From RGIG7213 sp045540335 (GTDB taxonomy: Bacteria > Bacillota > Clostridia > Oscillospirales > CAG-272): DNA of 45,129 bases. Positions 41,112-45,129 of this stretch are shown piece by piece. Every line of letters starts with the position of its first letter. The first letter of the stretch is position 1. The stretch covers positions 1-45,129 of the forward strand of contig JAZQHC010000053.1 of assembly GCA_045540335.1 (NCBI GenBank), read 5' to 3'. Under the pieces are notes generated by a model. That model worked only from the letters and a program-made list of their open reading frames with translations. It searched no databases and was not told where the DNA came from. The translations under genes were made by a program, and so were the position numbers.

Positions 41112-42992
41112 ATGAAAATCGTAGAAAGCGGCAAGGCAGTATGCGGCATCATCCTGCCAGCAAACCCCACACCAAGAGAGTTGTTCGCGGCGGACGAGCT
41201 GATCAAATATGTGGAAAAAATCAGCGGTGCACGTTTACAGATTACAGACACCTATACAAACAAGATTGTAATTGGCGAACCGGATAAGAACCCTTATGCC
41301 ACAAAAATGCTGACACAGGCTGAATTCGACGCAATGGTCCCCGGTCCGGAGGGTTTTATGATCCTTGCCAAGGGTGACACACTGCTGCTTGCCGGCAGCA
41401 GCAAAAATCCCAATGAAAAAGAACGGGGCACCGTTTACAGTGTCTACTATTTTCTGGAGCACTTCCTCGGCTGCAGCTTGTCTGCATACGCAAAGGCGGA
41501 TGCCGATGCCGGTGAGTACATTCCGCAGATGCAGGATATCATCGTAGAAGATGCCAAATACGTAAAAGCTGCTGCCGATCTCCCCTACCGTACCGCCATC
41601 GTGCAGTATAACGGTTGGGCTGGTGATCCCAATCACAAGCTGAACATCCCCTTCCTTGACTGGCTTTGCAAGAACCGGTACAACCGGATTCTGACATGGT
41701 CCAGCATTTATGAAACCTATAAGAACAACGGCATGCTGGAAGAGGCTATCAAGCGTGGACTTTGCTTCAGCGTTGGTCACCACGAATCCATCCGGCTGTT
41801 CCTTCCCCATGACGGCAACAACTATTTCCCGGAAAAGTATTACCAGACCCATCCGGAGTTCTATAAACTTACAGAGGACGGCACACGCTATTACTTAAAG
41901 CCCGGTGCATATGGCGGACAGTTCATTCTCTGCGCCAGAAACGAGGACGCCATCAAGACCTTTGCGCAAAACGTTCTGACATGGCTGGATCAGAATCCCG
42001 AGGTCGATATCGTGACATTGTGGCCCAATGACTTCCGTGCCCCCGGCTGTCTGTGCGAGGAGTGCAGCAAATACTCCAAAACCGCCAACTACACCTACTT
42101 TGTGGATGAGGTTGCTAAGATCGTCAGTGCAAAGAAGCCCCACGTTAAGCTGGATCAGCTCGCCTATGTAGACGTGGTTGAGTGCGAAAGCGAGAAGATT
42201 TCTTCTGCTGTGCTGGTTGATGAATCTACCTGGTTTACGGATCCCGGTCTTCGTACCGTTGGCAAGCCCGACGGCAGCTGCCTTGCCGATACGATTTACG
42301 AAAATTGCCTCATGTCCTGGAAGAATGCCGGTGCGGAGGTCGTCTATTACGACTACCTCATGGGTAACTATGGCGCTTTGCAGCGTTGGATGCCAATTGC
42401 CGACGAAATGCAGGCTATCTGCAAGCGGTTTGTAGAAAAAGGTATTCTGGGTTTGGGCACTCAGATGGAAGTTTTCAATATGTGGAACAACATATTTAAC
42501 TTCTACACCTTCGGCAGAACCGCCTATGATACTGCTCTGACCATGGAAGACAATCTGGATCATTTCTGCATGATTTTTGGTAATGCCGCACCGATCATGA
42601 AAGAAATCATGCGTATGGGTGAAGAAATCATTGACGGTCAGACCGATGTTGAAAACGCCAGTGCTTATCTGATTCAGAACATCGACATAGAAAAGGTATA
42701 CGCTCTTTACGATGAAGCCCTTGCGGCAGCCGAAACCAAGCGGGCAAGAAATAATGTCCGGCTTATGCGTATGGTCTTCCGTTACTCCGATTTGGAAATC
42801 AACGGTCCCAAGCTGGATATCCCCGGCTATACTGAGATCTCCAAGGGCGCTGACCCCACCGGTGAGGTTTGGTATGCCAATGAAAACTTCGGCAGTTACC
42901 TTACCGGCAAGGAAGGTTACGGCATTGCGTTTGCCGTAGAAAAGCGTAACGACGTGATCTTCCAGCCGGATCACTGGTACATCTTTGAATAA
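41112..42992 (+). CDS. DUF4838 domain protein, glycoside hydrolase-like
   Basis: 626 residues from the ATG at 41112, where AAAGGA is about 10 bases ahead (the open frame begins at 41013). N-terminal alpha-glucuronidase-like domain (LPANPTPRELFAADELIKYVEKISGA, KIVIGEPDKNPYAT), then a TIM-barrel-like DUF4838 region: WLCKNRYNRILTW, GHHESIRLFLP, HPEFYKLTEDG, TLWPNDFRAPGCLCEECSKY, and a helical C-terminus. No signal peptide, so intracellular. Related domains accompany GH67-type enzymes; a role in breaking down uronate- or carbohydrate-derived material is plausible given the FGGY kinase and iolB nearby. Catalytic residues not assigned. Confidence 0.85.
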   Translation: MKIVESGKAVCGIILPANPTPRELFAADELIKYVEKISGARLQITDTYTNKIVIGEPDKNPYATKMLTQAEFDAMVPGPEGFMILAKGDTLLLAGSSKNPNEKERGTVYSVYYFLEHFLGCSLSAYAKADADAGEYIPQMQDIIVEDAKYVKAAADLPYRTAIVQYNGWAGDPNHKLNIPFLDWLCKNRYNRILTWSSIYETYKNNGMLEEAIKRGLCFSVGHHESIRLFLPHDGNNYFPEKYYQTHPEFYKLTEDGTRYYLKPGAYGGQFILCARNEDAIKTFAQNVLTWLDQNPEVDIVTLWPNDFRAPGCLCEECSKYSKTANYTYFVDEVAKIVSAKKPHVKLDQLAYVDVVECESEKISSAVLVDESTWFTDPGLRTVGKPDGSCLADTIYENCLMSWKNAGAEVVYYDYLMGNYGALQRWMPIADEMQAICKRFVEKGILGLGTQMEVFNMWNNIFNFYTFGRTAYDTALTMEDNLDHFCMIFGNAAPIMKEIMRMGEEIIDGQTDVENASAYLIQNIDIEKVYALYDEALAAAETKRARNNVRLMRMVFRYSDLEINGPKLDIPGYTEISKGADPTGEVWYANENFGSYLTGKEGYGIAFAVEKRNDVIFQPDHWYIFE

Positions 42993-43030
42993 GCGAAAAA
43001 TACGCGGAACACAGAAAAAGGCGCAATTCA

Positions 43031-43322
43031 ATGGAACGTTTCTTTAAGCTCAAGCCGCGCAACAGCCGCTGCGCTGATCTATGTGGGGCTTCTGATGATG
43101 GGCTCTATTAAAAATATCGACTGGAGCGACTTTAAGGTCTGCGTTCCCGCCTTTTTGACCCTAACTATCATGCCCTTTTCCTACAACATCTCCTATGGTA
43201 TTGCTTTTGATCTGATCTCCTGTATCGTCATCAGCGTATTCTGCGGCGATATCAAGAAGATCAAGGGTAGTTCCCGGGTAATCGCCCTGCTATTCATCGC
43301 AATGCTACTTCTGACACATTGA
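43031..43322 (+). pseudogene. AzgA-type purine permease, internal deletion
   Basis: The ATG at 43031 gives MERFFKLK, the standard start of AzgA/PbuG-like NCS2 permeases, with AAAAAGG ahead. About 8-10 codons later the sequence jumps to the last about 85 residues of the family, readable in another frame: ATAAALIYVGLLMM, IDWSDFKVCVPAFLTLTIMPFSY, NISYGIAFDLISC. A single deletion of some 330 or more codons with a frame change near 43055 explains it. Neither frame makes a transporter: the ATG frame stops after 26 codons. It follows the DUF4838 gene by 38 bases. Confidence 0.8.
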
Positions 43323-43332
43323 TACATACAAG

Positions 43333-43366
43333 AAAACTGCTCTGCCATACGGCAGAGGAGTTTTTT
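43333..43366. terminator. Bidirectional terminator
   Basis: AAAACT-GC-TCTGCC-ATAC-GGCAGA-GG-AGTTTTTT stem between the pseudogene end and the stop of the convergent FGGY kinase gene. It has a strong T run rightward and a weaker one leftward. Confidence 0.8.
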
Positions 43367-44834
43367 ATTGTTCATATACAGGCTTCAGCGCATCGTGGAT
43401 CGCTTTGTAGCGGGTAAAGAGCTTATCGTAAATTGCATAATTTTCCGAATTCGGCTTTGACACAGATTCGATCTGCACGCATGTTTCCGCAGCTGCTGCG
43501 AAGCTCTCAAACCAACCGTTGGCAACCGCAGCCAGCATCGCCGTGCCGAAGGAGGAATCGTCCACCTTAACCTTCTGCATCTCAATGCCCAGCACATCCG
43601 CCACGATCTGCCGCCAAAGCAGCCCCTTTGCACCGCCGCCGATGATCCGCACCCGCTTCATCTCCACACCAAGGGTGCGCAGCGTCAGCAGGCAGTCCTT
43701 CAGGCTCATGGCAACGCCCTCCAGAGTGGCTCTGGTGAAATGGGCAGTGGTATGTATGGAGCTGATACCTGTGAAGCTTCCCCGCAGATTGGGGTCATTG
43801 TAGGGTGTAAGCTCGCCGTTTAAGTAAGGATGGAACATCAGCCCGTCGCAGCCCGGTTTGATACTTTCAGCAGGTACATTCAGCTTTTCAAAAGGTTCTC
43901 TGCCGATGGCATCCCGATACCAGCGGTAGCTTGCAGCGCAGCTGGCAGTTGCCGTGCCCGGATACCAAAGCCCCGGCACAACATGGCGATAATTGAAAAT
44001 GAACGGAGAATCCAGCGGGTGATCTGTGATCACGCAGATTCTTCCGGCAGTCGCCAGCTTGACAGTCGCGTGACCAGGCTCTACATTGCCCGCCGCAAGG
44101 ACTTCCATCACCGTATCCGTAGTGCCCACAAACACCTTCGTGCCCTCGGCAAGACCGAATTCTTCTGCTTTCTTCGCATCCACGCAGCCGGAAAGATCGG
44201 TGGGCTTGCAAAGCTTGGGCAGCCATGCCATATCAATGCTGCCAATGGCGCAAAGCTCCTTCGACCAGCATTCATTTGTCACATCGTAGAACATAGAGCC
44301 GGCAGCCTCAATGGTATCTGTTTCCAGACTTCCGGTAAGGCGAAAGCGCAGATAGTCCTTCGCAAACAGGACATAGCGGATCTTGCTCCAGGCTTCCGGC
44401 TCCTGCTGGCGCAGCCACATGAATTGAGGCAGCGTCCACACCGTCGTGGGTGCGTTCAGTGCCTGCTCCATGATGACATCCAGGCAGTTTTCCTTCAGCC
44501 ACTGCACCTGCTCTTTGCTGCGCTGATCCGTCCAAAGAATGGCAGGTCTGATCACCTGCAGCGCATCATCCAGCAGCACCGCCGTATGGGTAGCAGCGTC
44601 AAGGGCAAGCGCCACGATCTGCTTTTTTTCGATGCAAGCTGCAGTCAGGAGCTCAGCAAGGGCAGTTTTGAATGCGCTGCACCAGTCCTCCGGATCCTGC
44701 TCGCACCAACCCACCTGAGGATAATGGGTGGGATATTCGCAGCCGGCAGTTCCGGCGATCACACCGGACTGAGACAGAAGCGTCAGCTTTACAGAGCCGC
44801 TGCCGATATCAATACCAAGTACATACTGTTCCAT
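43365..44834 (-). CDS. FGGY-family carbohydrate kinase, xylulokinase-like
   Basis: 489 residues from the ATG at 44834, 4 bases after the stop of iolB. ATPase-fold kinase: phosphate 1 motif YVLGIDIGSGSVKLTLL, GWCEQDPEDWCSAF typical of the XylB branch, LWTDQRS with catalytic-site Asp, GTTDTVMEVLAAG, HPYLNGELTPYNDPNLRG, and FGGY signature 2 around RIIGGGAKGLLWRQIVADVLG. It phosphorylates a sugar or polyol; xylulose is the best guess by similarity but the iolB neighbour leaves other substrates open. Likely co-transcribed with iolB. Confidence 0.9.
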   Translation of the reverse strand: MEQYVLGIDIGSGSVKLTLLSQSGVIAGTAGCEYPTHYPQVGWCEQDPEDWCSAFKTALAELLTAACIEKKQIVALALDAATHTAVLLDDALQVIRPAILWTDQRSKEQVQWLKENCLDVIMEQALNAPTTVWTLPQFMWLRQQEPEAWSKIRYVLFAKDYLRFRLTGSLETDTIEAAGSMFYDVTNECWSKELCAIGSIDMAWLPKLCKPTDLSGCVDAKKAEEFGLAEGTKVFVGTTDTVMEVLAAGNVEPGHATVKLATAGRICVITDHPLDSPFIFNYRHVVPGLWYPGTATASCAASYRWYRDAIGREPFEKLNVPAESIKPGCDGLMFHPYLNGELTPYNDPNLRGSFTGISSIHTTAHFTRATLEGVAMSLKDCLLTLRTLGVEMKRVRIIGGGAKGLLWRQIVADVLGIEMQKVKVDDSSFGTAMLAAVANGWFESFAAAAETCVQIESVSKPNSENYAIYDKLFTRYKAIHDALKPVYEQ

Positions 44835-44838
44835 GGGC

Positions 44839-45129
44839 TTACTTGCCGATCCAGTCGTGCTCGGGGTCATTGCTGCGGTTAAATCCCTGATAATCGCCAG
44901 CCATCAGCCACAGGAAATAGCTCTGATAACCGGGTGTGGAAACCGTTGTGTGGTAGCCATAAGGGAATTCCACCAGATCATCGTGCTTCACGCGGTAGGC
45001 TTCATCCATAGAGCCGTCGGCGGTATACATGCACTGCACCGCGAAGCCCTGCTTGGGATCGAACAGGAAATAGTAAATTTCCTCGCAGATGCACTCTGTG
45101 GGCATATTGTCCTCGTCGTGCTTGTGAGG
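44839..45129 (-). CDS. iolB: 5-deoxy-glucuronate isomerase, C-terminal part (window edge)
   Basis: Only the C-terminal about 96 residues lie in the window; the gene continues past the right edge. The cupin metal motif PHKHDEDN reads into the edge, followed by CEEIYYFLFDPKQGF, the DEAYRV stretch, VEFPYGYHTTVSTPGYQSYFLWLMAG and NDPEHDWI. These match the IolB end, which isomerises 5-deoxy-glucuronate in myo-inositol breakdown. Intact as far as visible. It suggests that an inositol (or uronate-related) catabolic cluster lies to the right. Confidence 0.88.
   Translation of the reverse strand, partial: PHKHDEDNMPTECICEEIYYFLFDPKQGFAVQCMYTADGSMDEAYRVKHDDLVEFPYGYHTTVSTPGYQSYFLWLMAGDYQGFNRSNDPEHDWIGK

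Overview
The window looks like a chromosomal segment of an anaerobic, low-GC, Gram-positive gut bacterium of the Clostridia, probably in or near Oscillospirales. The reasons are: a large (Alu-domain-containing) SRP RNA directly ahead of dnaX-ybaB-recR, a type III glutamine synthetase, strong AGGAGG-type ribosome binding sites, LytTR/DUF3021 and PadR modules, a VTC-DUF4956-CotH gene set, and a BspA-type secreted giant with a dockerin. The taxonomic placement is inference; the gene calls are read from the sequence.

Layout. 1-2.1 kb: an XRE regulator, a small lipoprotein and unusual non-coding DNA: two arrays of short hairpins separated by ATGAAGC, a helically phased ATATCGT/CACCAA repeat tract, and extra copies of the 3' end of rpsI. 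2.1-3 kb: rplM-rpsI with a clear promoter. 3.2-6.2 kb: SRP RNA, dnaX, ybaB, recR, terminator. 6.4-7.8 kb: a PadR regulator and a membrane protein with a probable autoregulatory operator. 8.2-14.7 kb: one leftward operon of murD, three M42 aminopeptidase paralogues, a methionine gamma-lyase-like PLP enzyme and a class I glutamine amidotransferase. 14.9-18.5 kb: an aminotransferase-trpS pair, three small unknown genes and a YfcE-type phosphoesterase. 18.6-30.6 kb: rightward typA, thiI, glutamine synthetase III, a DacF-like protein whose catalytic motifs are degenerate, the VTC-DUF4956-CotH set, and a GMP synthetase without its amidotransferase domain.

The 3' end of guaA is repeated exactly (13 bp) 2.8 kb downstream. 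Between the copies lies an ABC transporter-LytTR-DUF3021 cassette, with paired TTYTGCAAC repeats near both ends. This reads as a small island without an integrase, or the remnant of one, in a known integration hotspot. The rpsI end shows a comparable but smaller duplication.

From about 33.35 kb onward codon use changes to CTG- and CCC/GGC-rich. This part holds a 2410-residue secreted protein (two transglutaminase-like domains, many BspA-type leucine-rich repeats, a Cys-rich repeat block and a dockerin), a DUF4838 protein, an AzgA-type purine permease gene reduced to its two ends by an internal deletion, an FGGY kinase and the 3' part of iolB. It could be a second acquired segment or an assembly join.

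The strongest candidates for undescribed biology are the ATGAAGC hairpin arrays with their link to the rpsI end, the guaA island, and the predicted pseudo-carboxypeptidase coupled to the VTC-DUF4956-CotH set.
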